Positions 33,335 to 41,982 of a DNA stretch of 64,000 nt are shown in pieces. Position 1 is the first letter of the stretch. Each line of letters opens with the position of its first letter. The stretch is taken from NCBI GenBank assembly GCA_964343705.1, contig CAYFJX010000005.1, positions 62,001 through 126,000 of the forward strand, written 5' to 3'. The notes beneath the pieces were generated by a model. That model ran no database searches. It saw nothing but the letters and a program-made list of their open reading frames with translations, and was not told where the DNA came from. The DNA is from JAUSFM01 sp964343705. Its GTDB lineage: Archaea; Nanobdellota; Nanobdellia; Woesearchaeales; UBA12501. The translations under genes were made by a program, and so were the position numbers.

Positions 33335-33467
33335 TTTCTCACCCTCTGTTAGTTTTCATATAATTTATTGTAGTTTACGTATTCTCGTTTGATTTGCTCA
33401 ATTATTTATATAGTTTGTGACTTAAAACAAAAGATTTAAATATATACTATATTTTATATTCTATATT

Positions 33468-33668
33468 ATGGCAACAACGACTATAGCTGTGAAGGATACA
33501 ACAAGGGATATGCTTAGTCATGCAAAGGAGCAACTTCATGCAGAGACACTTGATGAAACCATCCACAAGCTAGTCTTACTCCTGAAGAAGCCAAAGAAAT
33601 CAATGTGTGGAATAGCTAAAGGAGTAAAAAACACTTTTAAGAGGGAAAAGCTTGACCGTTTTACTTGA
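33468..33668 (+). CDS. VapB-type antitoxin
   Basis: 66 residues. TTIAVKDTTRDMLSHAKEQLHAETLDETIHKLV is a ribbon-helix-helix-like N-terminus, followed by a short toxin-binding tail. TATA-like TTTAAATATATA lies just upstream with AT-rich dyads that may be the operator. It overlaps the toxin gene by 17 bp. Confidence 0.75.
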   Translation: MATTTIAVKDTTRDMLSHAKEQLHAETLDETIHKLVLLLKKPKKSMCGIAKGVKNTFKREKLDRFT

Positions 33669-34029
33669 TTCTTGGGCATGGATAGAATATTTTATCAGCT
33701 CTCCTGTTGGTATCAAGCTTGGGAAAAAATATATTGAAACAAATGAAGAGGTATTAGTTACACCCATTAACATTAGTGAAATTTATTATTTTTTTCTCAA
33801 AGAAAAACCAAAGCATGTAGATGCAATGATTGATTTCATTCTCCGCAAATCATTTCTTACTGAATTAAGTGCTGACATTGCAAAAAAAGCAGCAAAACTT
33901 AAACATGAACAGAGGTTTGCTCTTGCAGATGCAATTGTTTTGGCAAGTGCGCGCGAATTCTTTGCAGAGGTTGTCACAGGAGATAGTGATTTTAAAGGAG
34001 AAAAAGATGTTATTTATTTAGGTAAGTGA
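33652..34029 (+). CDS. VapC-type PIN-domain toxin
   Basis: 125 residues from a TTG start inside the antitoxin gene. VLLDSWAWIEYF holds the first PIN Asp, NISEIYYFF the Glu, RFALADAIVLASA the second Asp and VVTGDSDFKG the last acidic group. Predicted Mg-dependent RNase inhibited by the upstream VapB. Confidence 0.88.
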   Translation: MTVLLDSWAWIEYFISSPVGIKLGKKYIETNEEVLVTPINISEIYYFFLKEKPKHVDAMIDFILRKSFLTELSADIAKKAAKLKHEQRFALADAIVLASAREFFAEVVTGDSDFKGEKDVIYLGK

Positions 34030-34035
34030 GTTAGG

Positions 34036-34236
34036 TTACCTTTCCCGCCTAATAATACCGTTCCGAGCATCAACTTCAATTATTTCTCCATTCATTAATG
34101 CTCGTGTTGCGATTTTGGTTCCAATACTGCAGGGTTTTTTCATTTCTCTGCTAACCACTGCCTTCTCGAACAGTATGTGATAAATAGAATTTAATTGCTT
34201 TTCCTTTTTTTCTTTTTTCAATAAACCTTTCTTCAA
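34036..34236 (-). pseudogene. C-terminal fragment of a PEP-utilising (swivelling His) domain
   Basis: The 66-codon frame ends CSIGTKIATRALMNGEII, then EVDARNGIIRRER, which matches the very C-terminus of the phosphohistidine swivelling domain of PEP synthase/pyruvate phosphate dikinase-type proteins. AVVSREMKKP before it fits the segment just after the catalytic His, but the His itself and everything upstream are replaced by a Lys-rich stretch. I read it as a remnant left by a deletion or rearrangement. Confidence 0.55.
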
Positions 34237-34293
34237 GGAGGTGACTACAGTATATAAAACTTTCTGCTTATTTTTCTATTCAGAAAATTGTGG

Positions 34294-34983
34294 TCACCCC
34301 TTTATGTGGGGTGGTTTATCAAATTCTACTTCACCTTCTAACAAGATGCCTTTTTTCAATTCACAGGGCCGCCAGGTGTCAATAACTAATTCTGCATCAA
34401 GCCAGTCAGACAACTCTTTTGGATTACCTATTGTAGCACTTAATCCAAGAATCTGTACTTTGGGTAACAACTTCTTAAGCAAGGTCATAAGAATTTCAAG
34501 TGTTGGCCCTCGTCGTGGATCATTAAGCATGTGGATCTCATCAACAACTACAAGCCCAATGTCTTTTACCCATGGTGCACCATGACGAATCACGCTGTCG
34601 AGCTTTTCACTTGTTGCGATAATAAGATCGTACTTTGCCAAGTGAGGATCACCACTATCTAAATCACCAATAGACAATGCAATGCTAAACAATTCACCAT
34701 AGCGTTGTTTGAATTGCTTGCGTTTTTCACTTGCCAATGCCTTTAAGGGTGCCAAGTAAATTGCCTTGCCTCTTTTCTGTGTGAGGATTGTGTTGATAAT
34801 GGCGAGCTCGGCAACAAATGTTTTTCCAGAACCAGTTGGTGTACACACAATCATACTCTTGCCTTCAAACAATCCTTGGTCTATTGCCTTGCCTTGTGCA
34901 GGCCTGAGTTTATCAAGTCCTGCTTCTTCGTATCGTTCATAGATTACTTCTGGAATTTTACCTTTAAGATCTTTGAGTTGCAT
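34294..34983 (-). pseudogene. Truncated Ski2/Hel308-like DNA helicase (N-terminal RecA domain only)
   Basis: 229 residues. Q-motif-like LRPAQGKAI, Walker A TPTGSGKTFVAELA, motif Ia YLAPLKALASEK, motif II VVDEIHML and motif III LGLSATIGNP are intact, but the frame stops soon after domain 1. Hel308 proteins have about 700 residues with a second RecA domain, winged helix and ratchet. The stop falls at an imperfect palindrome (34241-34300), and the PEP-domain fragment follows. Probably a broken gene; a stand-alone domain is less likely. Confidence 0.65.
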
Positions 34984-35029
34984 GGTGTTGGTGTAATGGG
35001 GCTGTATAAAAAGATTAAGGTAAAAGAGG

Positions 35030-35149
35030 CGCCCTGGCTGGGATTTTCACCCGTACACTTTCTCTGTTGCACGAGATTTGAACCCAGATAACGGCAAAGC
35101 CGTAACTAGATGCTCAATCTAGCGCAATACCAGATTATGCGACCAGGGC
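35030..35149 (-). tRNA. tRNA-Leu(GAG), class II, with a 33-nt intron in the T loop
   Basis: Acceptor GCCCTGG/CCAGGGC, D loop with GG, anticodon arm CTAGA-TTGAGCA-TCTAG (anticodon GAG), and a long variable arm ACGGC-TTT-GCCGT. The T arm is CTGGG-TTCAAAT-CCCAG only after removing 35044-35076. The intron forms an exact bulge-helix-bulge: outer stem CTGGG/CCCAG, 3-nt bulge AAT, 4-bp helix TTCA/TGAA, 3-nt bulge AAT, then intron stem CTCGTGCA/TGTACGGG. Position 73 is G and position 37 is C, unusual for Leu. Confidence 0.85.
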
Positions 35150-35387
35150 ATATGGAAAATTATTTATACTTGGTCTACCTATCTATGTTTGATGCTCAAT
35201 CTTCGCACATGATTATGCGACTTTTTTTCTTTATTTTTATCTTGCGTTTATCCTTAATAAGCGTTGCTCAGAGAAAATCGACGTCATTTCAGAGAGTCCA
35301 AAAACTTTTCAACTAACACTGAAACATTTACAAAATAAAAAAGAAGTCTCGGAATATTTCCGAGATAACCGAAAAAGAAAAAAAGAA
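35150..35387. other. Gap between tRNA-Leu and the MTAP gene
   Basis: AT-rich, with no gene that I can support. It contains TTATTTATAC upstream of the tRNA on the minus strand, a possible promoter, and the MTAP terminator hairpin at the right end. Confidence 0.4.
35347..35365 (-). terminator. Putative terminator of the MTAP-family gene
   Basis: The perfect hairpin TCTCGGAA-TAT-TTCCGAGA lies 22 bp beyond the stop codon and is followed on the minus strand by a T-rich run (CTTCTTTTTTATTTT). Confidence 0.5.
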
Positions 35388-36332
35388 TTACTCAACAAAA
35401 CGCTCTTCATACTTTGGTCTGAGAACCTTGTCAAGAAGCCACTTGTCTTGTACGAGTTCTGGAACAACAGGTAGTAATGCACTTTCAAGATTTCTATGGC
35501 ATGCACAACTTTCATCATAAAAATCACTTTGTGCAACTGCTTGTGCAATCCCTACATTTTGGCTTGATCGTTTCATTGCTTCTCCAACAATCTCATCATT
35601 TACAGCGTCAAAGTTTTTGTCAGTAACTAAGACCATTCCTGCCCAACACATTTCAAGTTCCCCAGCAAGTTTTGCTTCAGGATAGTAGGTCATGCCAATA
35701 ACATCATATCTTGGATCTCTTGATGCAGTTTCAACAGCAGCATCATTACGGAACTCAGGTCCCTGAATACAGTAATACGTACCTACTTTTAACACATCTT
35801 CTCCAAGTGCAACCTGAGCTGCGCCCTGGAAAACACCCTGTAATCGATGGCAAGGATCATAATGTCTGTGTACAACTGCACCTACACCATAAAATGAGGT
35901 GTCTCTTCCTTGTGTATGATCCTCGATACTTGTTGGGATGTAAAACATACCCACTTGTACTTCGTCAGACAATGAACCAACAAGACTAAATGAGATCATA
36001 TCAGTCACACCTGCCTGTTTCATTGCCATAACCAATGCACGATAGTTTGTGTTTGCAGGATCTGTACCATGTTTGAAGAACTTCTTTGCTGCTGGACCTA
36101 AGCTTGTGCCATCATCGTCTCTTGAAATAAGAACTTGATGCCTGTTCGCAAACACTACTGGTACGCCATTAAGTTCACCTTTCATAACACGAACAATGCC
36201 GTGGTCAACACTTCTATCAGTCCGCGTCATGGTATAGCCAGTTTCAATATCCACTGCTTCCCCTTCAAAACCTTCAAGGCCCTTGTCAAAACCAGAGCCA
36301 CCCATAATTCCCAGTACTCCCTTGTTAGTCAT
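35388..36332 (-). CDS. 5'-methylthioadenosine/purine-nucleoside phosphorylase family (MTAP-like)
   Basis: 314 residues. GIMGGSGFD near the start binds phosphate; FANRHQ, NYRALVMAMKQAG, YCIQGPEFRND and the PEAKLAGELEMCWAGMVLVTD segment follow the MTAP order. It phosphorolyses methylthioadenosine, a by-product of polyamine synthesis, which would suit the deoxyhypusine-synthase homologue. QGPEFRN differs from the usual QGPRFET, so nucleoside preference is uncertain. Confidence 0.88.
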   Translation of the reverse strand: MTNKGVLGIMGGSGFDKGLEGFEGEAVDIETGYTMTRTDRSVDHGIVRVMKGELNGVPVVFANRHQVLISRDDDGTSLGPAAKKFFKHGTDPANTNYRALVMAMKQAGVTDMISFSLVGSLSDEVQVGMFYIPTSIEDHTQGRDTSFYGVGAVVHRHYDPCHRLQGVFQGAAQVALGEDVLKVGTYYCIQGPEFRNDAAVETASRDPRYDVIGMTYYPEAKLAGELEMCWAGMVLVTDKNFDAVNDEIVGEAMKRSSQNVGIAQAVAQSDFYDESCACHRNLESALLPVVPELVQDKWLLDKVLRPKYEERFVE

Positions 36333-36388
36333 ATAATCACCATTTGAGTTAATTCTCTCAGAATTCGTTTTGAACCTTATAACTATTG

Positions 36389-37054
36389 TTATGCTGTGAT
36401 GGTATAATGGAAAAATGTGTCATGAGGATTTTCCAGTTTCAACATTTGTTTAACACTCAACTTCTCGAAATATTTTCTAAATGGCCGCATTGAATTACCA
36501 TGCGCAGAAATGGCTACATTACATTTTTCCTTTTTCATTTTTTTAAGAAGATCTTTGATAAAATTATTCACGCGCTTTTCAACCATTTGTATGCTCTCGC
36601 CGCCAGGTGGGGGTATGTCATATGATCGATGGTAAATGTCATAGATTGTTTTTGCAACTGTTTCACCAAATTCGTGTCTGTGATTTCCTTTCATCTTACC
36701 ATACTTTTTTTCAACAACTTTAACAACTGTTTTTTGAACATCTTTCATAAACGCTTTGTGACTGTGCTTTTGTAGTTTTCCATAACATCGTTCAATCATG
36801 CGATCATCTTTAATAACTTGTTTACACTCAGGATGAAATTTGAGTACTTCTTTGAGTGTTTCTTTAGAACGTGACAGTCGAGAATGATAGGCAACATCAA
36901 TTTTTTTGCTCTTTAATCTCCTAGCTACCTTACGTGCGTTTCTGTAGCCTGCAGCTGTCATCTTAGAATTAATCCACCCGGTAAACCAATGGTGGGTGTT
37001 GTACTGTGTAAGTCCATGTCGGAATAAGTAGATATGTAACCTCTTTTTTGCCAT
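36389..37054 (-). CDS. Cofactor-dependent phosphoglycerate mutase family protein
   Basis: 221 residues from the ATG at 37054, which follows the enolase stop by 1 nt; the longer open frame runs back into enolase. IYLFRHGLTQYN has the phosphorylated His, ERCYGKLQ the catalytic Glu, PPGGESIQMVEKRV and SAHGNSMR the second His. Interconverts 3- and 2-phosphoglycerate, the step before enolase, with which it shares a transcript. Most archaea use the unrelated cofactor-independent enzyme. Strongly basic, like its neighbours. Confidence 0.88.
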   Translation of the reverse strand: MAKKRLHIYLFRHGLTQYNTHHWFTGWINSKMTAAGYRNARKVARRLKSKKIDVAYHSRLSRSKETLKEVLKFHPECKQVIKDDRMIERCYGKLQKHSHKAFMKDVQKTVVKVVEKKYGKMKGNHRHEFGETVAKTIYDIYHRSYDIPPPGGESIQMVEKRVNNFIKDLLKKMKKEKCNVAISAHGNSMRPFRKYFEKLSVKQMLKLENPHDTFFHYTITA

Positions 37055-37055
37055 G

Positions 37056-38321
37056 TTACGCACCATACTTAGCTTTTTTCCCAAGCGCTTCTTCAATTCG
37101 TAACAACTGATTATACTTGGCAGTTCGCTCACCACGACAAGGAGCTCCTAATTTAATTTGTCCACAACCAAGGCCTACGGCAAGGTCAGAAATAAATGAG
37201 TCAGTGGTTTCACCAGAGCGGTGACTAACCATCACTTTCCACCCATGATGCTGCGCGAGTTTTGCAGCAGAGAGTGCTTCAGTAATTGTTCCAATTTGAT
37301 TAACTTTGAGCAGCAGCGCATTACACAAGTTTGCATCAAACCCAAACTCTATCCGTTTCATGTTGGTAACAAGAAGGTCATCACCAACAATTTGAGCTTT
37401 TTTCATTCTTCCTTTTTTCATTTGCTGCATAAGGTCATGCCATGCTTGAAAATCATCTTCTGCAAACGGATCTTCTAAGGATATGATTGGGTAGTCTCCA
37501 AGGAGGTTCCAATAATAATCCAAGAGCTTATTTGCACTCATAACTCGCTTAAGTTGGTATGTTTGCTTTTTTGGATTGTAAAATTCAGAGGCTGCTGCAT
37601 CCATTGCAATCTTAATCTTTTTACTATATCCTGCTTGCGCAACTGCTTTTTCTATTATGTTTAGTGCGTCAAAGGCATTGTCCACAGGGGGAGCATAGCC
37701 ACCTTCATCACCAACATGTGTGCTGCTTTTTCCACACTTTTTTGCAAGCAAGTCTCCCAGAATGTGATACACTTCTGAAACCATTTGTGTTGCTTGGGTG
37801 GTATTCTTTGCTTTTACTGGTGCAATCATGAATTCTTGTATTGCAAGTTTTCCTGCAGCATGTTTGCCGCCATTAATAATATTGGCAAAGGGTACTGGCA
37901 TGCACACTTTTTTATTGTGAGCAAGGTCTGCAATATACTTGTATAATGGTTTTTTGTGTGCTTGTGCAGCACATCGTGCAGCTGCAAGACTTACTCCTAG
38001 AATTGCATTGGCACCAATCCACCCTTTATTAGCTTGATGCACTGCGCCTAACATAATAGTATCAACATTAGTTTGTGTTAATTCTTTTCCTTTGAGTTTC
38101 TTTGCAAGAAAATTGTTAACCTGCTGTACTGCTTTGGTAACTCCTTTACCCCTCCACGCTTTTTTGTTATCACGTAATTCGGCTGCTTCATGTTTTCCTG
38201 TTGATGCACCTGAGGGAACACTTGCTCGCGCAGTTGCATTTTTTGTAGCTAGTTCTACTTCTACAGTGGGGTTTCCTCGTGAGTCTAGAATTTGTCGTCC
38301 GTGAATAGATTGTATCTTCAT
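37056..38321 (-). CDS. eno: Enolase
   Basis: 421 residues from the ATG at 38321; an in-frame GTG at 38330 is the alternative. GRQILDSRGNPTVEVEL, GASTGKHEAAELRD, GDEGGYAPP, SLEDPFAEDDFQAW and VSHRSGETTDSFISDLAVG are all present. Converts 2-phosphoglycerate to phosphoenolpyruvate. First gene of the operon with phosphoglycerate mutase. Confidence 0.97.
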   Translation of the reverse strand: MKIQSIHGRQILDSRGNPTVEVELATKNATARASVPSGASTGKHEAAELRDNKKAWRGKGVTKAVQQVNNFLAKKLKGKELTQTNVDTIMLGAVHQANKGWIGANAILGVSLAAARCAAQAHKKPLYKYIADLAHNKKVCMPVPFANIINGGKHAAGKLAIQEFMIAPVKAKNTTQATQMVSEVYHILGDLLAKKCGKSSTHVGDEGGYAPPVDNAFDALNIIEKAVAQAGYSKKIKIAMDAAASEFYNPKKQTYQLKRVMSANKLLDYYWNLLGDYPIISLEDPFAEDDFQAWHDLMQQMKKGRMKKAQIVGDDLLVTNMKRIEFGFDANLCNALLLKVNQIGTITEALSAAKLAQHHGWKVMVSHRSGETTDSFISDLAVGLGCGQIKLGAPCRGERTAKYNQLLRIEEALGKKAKYGA

Positions 38322-38535
38322 TTGAATCACTCTTTTTCATTGTTTATGCTGTGTGGTAATTTAAAGTTTATCTTTCTAGTTGAGATACTATTTTTGAGTA
38401 CTCAATTGTCATTTTGATCGTATTCTGGAAAGCATTTGGAAAACCACAATCTTTTTAAAGAAATAATCCTGTATACGCAATAACCTTGTAACTAATCATA
38501 AAAACACATTTTTTTGTTGCATAGGAGGTGTATAG

Positions 38536-39228
38536 ATGCCAAAAAAGAAGAAAAAATCAAGGAAGGCAGCTAAGCCTAAAAAAAAGGCTAGTTCCGCAGC
38601 TCCTAGAGCTCCTGCTCCACGGTCTTCATCAAATACCAAGTGGATAGTTGGTGCAATAGTTGCTGCTGTGATCTTATTTCTGCTTTTCTCTGGTAAACAA
38701 GCTCCAGAAGCTCCAATGGATGACGCCCCTGAGGCTCCATCAGACGGTGCTGCTGAGGCTGAAGAGGACTATGGTGATGAAGAAGGACGACTTATACCTT
38801 CAGAAGTTACACTAGTTGCTGAAAGAACAGGCGTGCGAGTTGGCGCTTATGGTAAAACCACATGGGAAGAAGGTTCATTCTTCGGTGGAATTAAATGCCT
38901 AAAGTCAACTGGTTACCGATGGGATGTGGTAGAATTCCAACTAACAAATAAGGAAGCATACCCGATCCAATTGAGTTACGCAACACTTGTTGGTCGAGAA
39001 CAAAAAGCAACCCCTACAAGTTTCACCATTAACGGTCGAACACTTCGAAAGGGTGTTGAAGAAGCATGCGGAGGCGATGTTGTTGAAGCAGGAAAGACTG
39101 TAACATGTAAGTTTGAGGAACCTCTCAGACACTACGGTCCAACTGGTAAACAAAGCGCAAACGAACTTCAAATTAAGATTCGACACGACACCAAGAAAAC
39201 AACCTCGCAGATTCAATTCTTCTGTTAG
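38536..39228 (+). CDS. Single-pass membrane protein with Lys-rich cytosolic head
   Basis: 230 residues. Residues 1-35 are Lys/Ala/Pro/Ser-rich, residues 36-54 (WIVGAIVAAVILFLLFSG) span the membrane, an acidic Pro/Glu linker follows, and residues 90-230 form a beta-rich outer domain with four Cys. A strong GGAGGTG ribosome site precedes the ATG. Divergent from enolase over a 205-bp shared promoter region. No family recognised. Confidence 0.65.
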   Translation: MPKKKKKSRKAAKPKKKASSAAPRAPAPRSSSNTKWIVGAIVAAVILFLLFSGKQAPEAPMDDAPEAPSDGAAEAEEDYGDEEGRLIPSEVTLVAERTGVRVGAYGKTTWEEGSFFGGIKCLKSTGYRWDVVEFQLTNKEAYPIQLSYATLVGREQKATPTSFTINGRTLRKGVEEACGGDVVEAGKTVTCKFEEPLRHYGPTGKQSANELQIKIRHDTKKTTSQIQFFC

Positions 39229-39285
39229 GAATATTTTTATTTTTTTATTTCTTTTTTTTCTTTAGAAAAACTTTCTACTTACACT

Positions 39286-39373
39286 TATATGGTGAAAGGC
39301 AAAATAGTAGATCGCTTTTACCATAACGAACAAACAACAATTTGATTATTATTATTATTATTTGTGAGTATAC
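39286..39373 (+). repeat. Palindromic repeat family 2, copy b
   Basis: Hairpin 1 pairs TATGGTGAAAG with CTTTTACCATA; in the other copies the same place reads TATAGTAAAAG/CTTTTACTAT, a compensatory change. Then ACGAACAAACAACAATTTG leads into a run of ATT units and ATTTGTGAGTATA. The last arm overlaps the final codons of trpS (YTHK and stop). Confidence 0.65.
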
Positions 39374-40485
39374 ATAAACTGATCAATCTTGTTCCTTGCT
39401 TTTTCACGGGCAGCCTGGTGCTTTTTCAAGAAACCATTGATCTTCTCAATAAGAATTGCTTTAAGCTCACCAGAGAGCAATGCTCCTGATTTATAATCAT
39501 CATAAATCTTCTTCAACTTTTTATCATCTTCTTCTAAAAAGGTAAGCCAGTGGTAACTTGTGTCAATATCTGGATTTCCTCCTTTTTTCCGATGCTCTTC
39601 AACTGTTGGCTGGCCACCACTAAAAGCATACTTGTTAATCTTCTTCTTAACTTCTTTTGGTGTGTCTGTCAGAAAAACAGCATTGCTTTTTTGTGAAGAA
39701 GACATTTTCCCATGTGGGCTTTCAAGTCCAGGAAGGAATTTACAAAATAACAATGATGGCTTTGGGTAGCCGAGCTTTGGCATGACATCTCTGCATACGC
39801 GAAAGTGCGCATCTTGGTCAATAGCCATTGGAATTAAACAAGGCATGTTCTTTCCTTTTATTACACTGGGTAGAAATGCTGGCACAGATTGCATTGCTGT
39901 GTAAAATATTTGGCCAAGGTTGTTTTCATTAGTAAATCCAAATACTGCTCGTGCAGTTGAAAACGTGATCTTTCGTGCCACCCTACATGCTTGTTTATAC
40001 ATGAGATTTGCATGTTCAGTGTCAACAAGAAAATGTGTTCGTTTAGGATCAAAGCCTAATGCAATGATATCACACATGTTTTCTTCCATCCATTTCTTGC
40101 TCTCCTCAAAATCTTTGATTTTATTGAACAAGAATTTTTCCTCATCAGGAAATTGAAACCACAAGTCAACCTTGTAGGTATCTTGCAACCACTTGGTTAT
40201 CACCCAGGGGATACTGTGGCCCAGTGTGACAGGACCAGATGGGGCTCGCCCGGTGTACAGAAAAAAAGGGTTTCCTTTATCATACTCTTTAAGTACCCAA
40301 TCTAAATCTCTATGGGAAAAAAAGAGCTTACGCCTCATTAAATAATGCAGATTTCCTGTCTTTTTCTTCATGTGTTGAAGATGTTTTGGTGTGATAAGTT
40401 CAGTCCCAAACTCTTTACACAGTCGATCGTAATCAACAGATCCGGTCACTTCCCAAGGTGTGACCTTTTGTTCTTTCTTTGCCAT
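39358..40485 (-). CDS. trpS: Tryptophanyl-tRNA synthetase, archaeal/eukaryal type
   Basis: 375 residues. The HIGH-like site is APSGPVTLGHSIP, GKMSSS is the KMSKS loop, and PMAIDQDAHFRVCRD is the Trp-pocket segment seen in archaeal and eukaryal enzymes. Charges tRNA-Trp. The gene has its own start region with TTTATAAAC upstream. Its 3' end is overlapped by repeat family 2. Confidence 0.96.
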   Translation of the reverse strand: MAKKEQKVTPWEVTGSVDYDRLCKEFGTELITPKHLQHMKKKTGNLHYLMRRKLFFSHRDLDWVLKEYDKGNPFFLYTGRAPSGPVTLGHSIPWVITKWLQDTYKVDLWFQFPDEEKFLFNKIKDFEESKKWMEENMCDIIALGFDPKRTHFLVDTEHANLMYKQACRVARKITFSTARAVFGFTNENNLGQIFYTAMQSVPAFLPSVIKGKNMPCLIPMAIDQDAHFRVCRDVMPKLGYPKPSLLFCKFLPGLESPHGKMSSSQKSNAVFLTDTPKEVKKKINKYAFSGGQPTVEEHRKKGGNPDIDTSYHWLTFLEEDDKKLKKIYDDYKSGALLSGELKAILIEKINGFLKKHQAAREKARNKIDQFMYTHK

Positions 40486-40519
40486 GAGTGTGCTGGGGGT
40501 GTTTGTGTTTATAAAGTTT

Positions 40520-41815
40520 TTACTTTGTTACTTTATTTTTCTTCATCCATGCTTTGATTATCTTCGCAGTGAAGTTTGTTGAGTCCTTGGACCAGTGGCC
40601 TCCTGGCTGGTACCATTCCAGTGGATGTTTCTTAGTGTATTTTTTCCAGTAAAGGGTGAGGTCAATGTAATTAATATCATGTTTTTTCACACATTGCTTA
40701 AGGTGGTTTCTAACAAGGGTATTATCAAAATCTTGGGGTTGCGTGTTGTTGTATTTTCTTGCAAGTTTGTCTAACTCAGGTGCATGCATCTCTTGTTTGC
40801 TGGGGATGTACACTACAATGAATGTTGCATTGTTTGCTTCAACTGAGTCTTTGAATGGTGCCAAGACTTTGTCACAGTTGAACTTAAATGATTTCTCAAT
40901 TTCTGTTTTAGGATTTTTTTCAAATAGTCTGATAAGGGTGATATTATTTGCTGGTTTTTTGTCTTTGAAAAATTCTCTTCCTTCTTTGAGAAGTGCCCCC
41001 AGGTGTAGTTTGTGTTGGAGCCAGCTTCCACTCTCTTCTGTTGTTGGTGTTTTTCTATCGGTAAATCGTATTGTTTCATTACGGGGAACATACACTGGTC
41101 GTTCGTAAAATGTTTTTTGTAGATTGCCATTAAGGTCATTGGAGAAATGCATGAACACGATAAGGTCTGGTTCAAGTTCTGAACGTACCTCTTTATACAA
41201 TATGTGGCTTTGTAAACTTGACAAACCACTCATGCCAGTGTTGAGAACTTCAAAATCTTCATCAAGCCTTTTATCAAGGTAGTAACTCAGCGTCTCGTTC
41301 TGGTCAAGCCCTGCACCAAATGCAAACGAGTCCCCCATAACCAACACTCTTTTAGTTCCAGGTTCTTTTTTTTGCTTTGTTGGTCTATTCTCCCTCAACC
41401 CTATGTTGTTTATTTTGTAATAGGCAAGATTGGGAGGTGTCTCACTTATAGTTGTTTTTTCACAATGGGGGAATGGTGTTGCCCCAATGCTCTTCAATGA
41501 TTTCTGAGCAAACTCTGGCAGCATTTTTGTGGGTATAGGTTGTTTAACTCCATCTCGTTCAATAAGTAATGGTCCTCCAACCATGAAATCATGTGTCCTA
41601 ATAACTTGCATAACCTTTCTTCCAAGTGAGTCAACAAATTCCAGTTTCAAAGCACACCCGTTCTCCTTGGTCAGTGCCTTAATTTCTGTAGGGCTCATCT
41701 CCTTCATTGGATAGAACACACTTAGGCTTAGCTCAGCTAGAATAAAACAAAGAACGAGTGTTGCACACACTAACAGGATATTGCTTGCAATCTTTTTTAC
41801 ACGCTCTTTTTTCAT
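40520..41815 (-). CDS. Membrane-anchored SGNH/GDSL-type hydrolase
   Basis: 431 residues from the ATG at 41815, with a TTTAAAAT box about 27 nt upstream. An N-terminal membrane helix (IASNILLVCATLVLCFILAEL) leads to an outer domain with VLVMGDSFAFGAGL (nucleophile Ser block), NTGMSG, MHFSNDLNG and a C-terminal GGHWSKDS (catalytic His). This layout resembles AlgX/SGNH enzymes that add or remove acyl groups on surface glycans. Substrate unknown. Confidence 0.8.
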   Translation of the reverse strand: MKKERVKKIASNILLVCATLVLCFILAELSLSVFYPMKEMSPTEIKALTKENGCALKLEFVDSLGRKVMQVIRTHDFMVGGPLLIERDGVKQPIPTKMLPEFAQKSLKSIGATPFPHCEKTTISETPPNLAYYKINNIGLRENRPTKQKKEPGTKRVLVMGDSFAFGAGLDQNETLSYYLDKRLDEDFEVLNTGMSGLSSLQSHILYKEVRSELEPDLIVFMHFSNDLNGNLQKTFYERPVYVPRNETIRFTDRKTPTTEESGSWLQHKLHLGALLKEGREFFKDKKPANNITLIRLFEKNPKTEIEKSFKFNCDKVLAPFKDSVEANNATFIVVYIPSKQEMHAPELDKLARKYNNTQPQDFDNTLVRNHLKQCVKKHDINYIDLTLYWKKYTKKHPLEWYQPGGHWSKDSTNFTAKIIKAWMKKNKVTK

Positions 41816-41982
41816 GACAGAAATCATCTCATTGGTATTTTAAACTATTTCTGTGCTCTGTTGGTCATGTCAAAGTGGCTTTAAAACCTTCTTAAATGAA
41901 TTCCACTTTGTAGTAGTACACCACAATAATCTTTATAAATAATCATCAGTTTCTGTTGTATACTTCACAGGGGGTATTATGC

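Noticed and set aside
34294..34983. The helicase being whole but interrupted by a sequencing frameshift.
   Set aside because: No helicase domain-2 sequence continues in any frame before the PEP-domain fragment begins.
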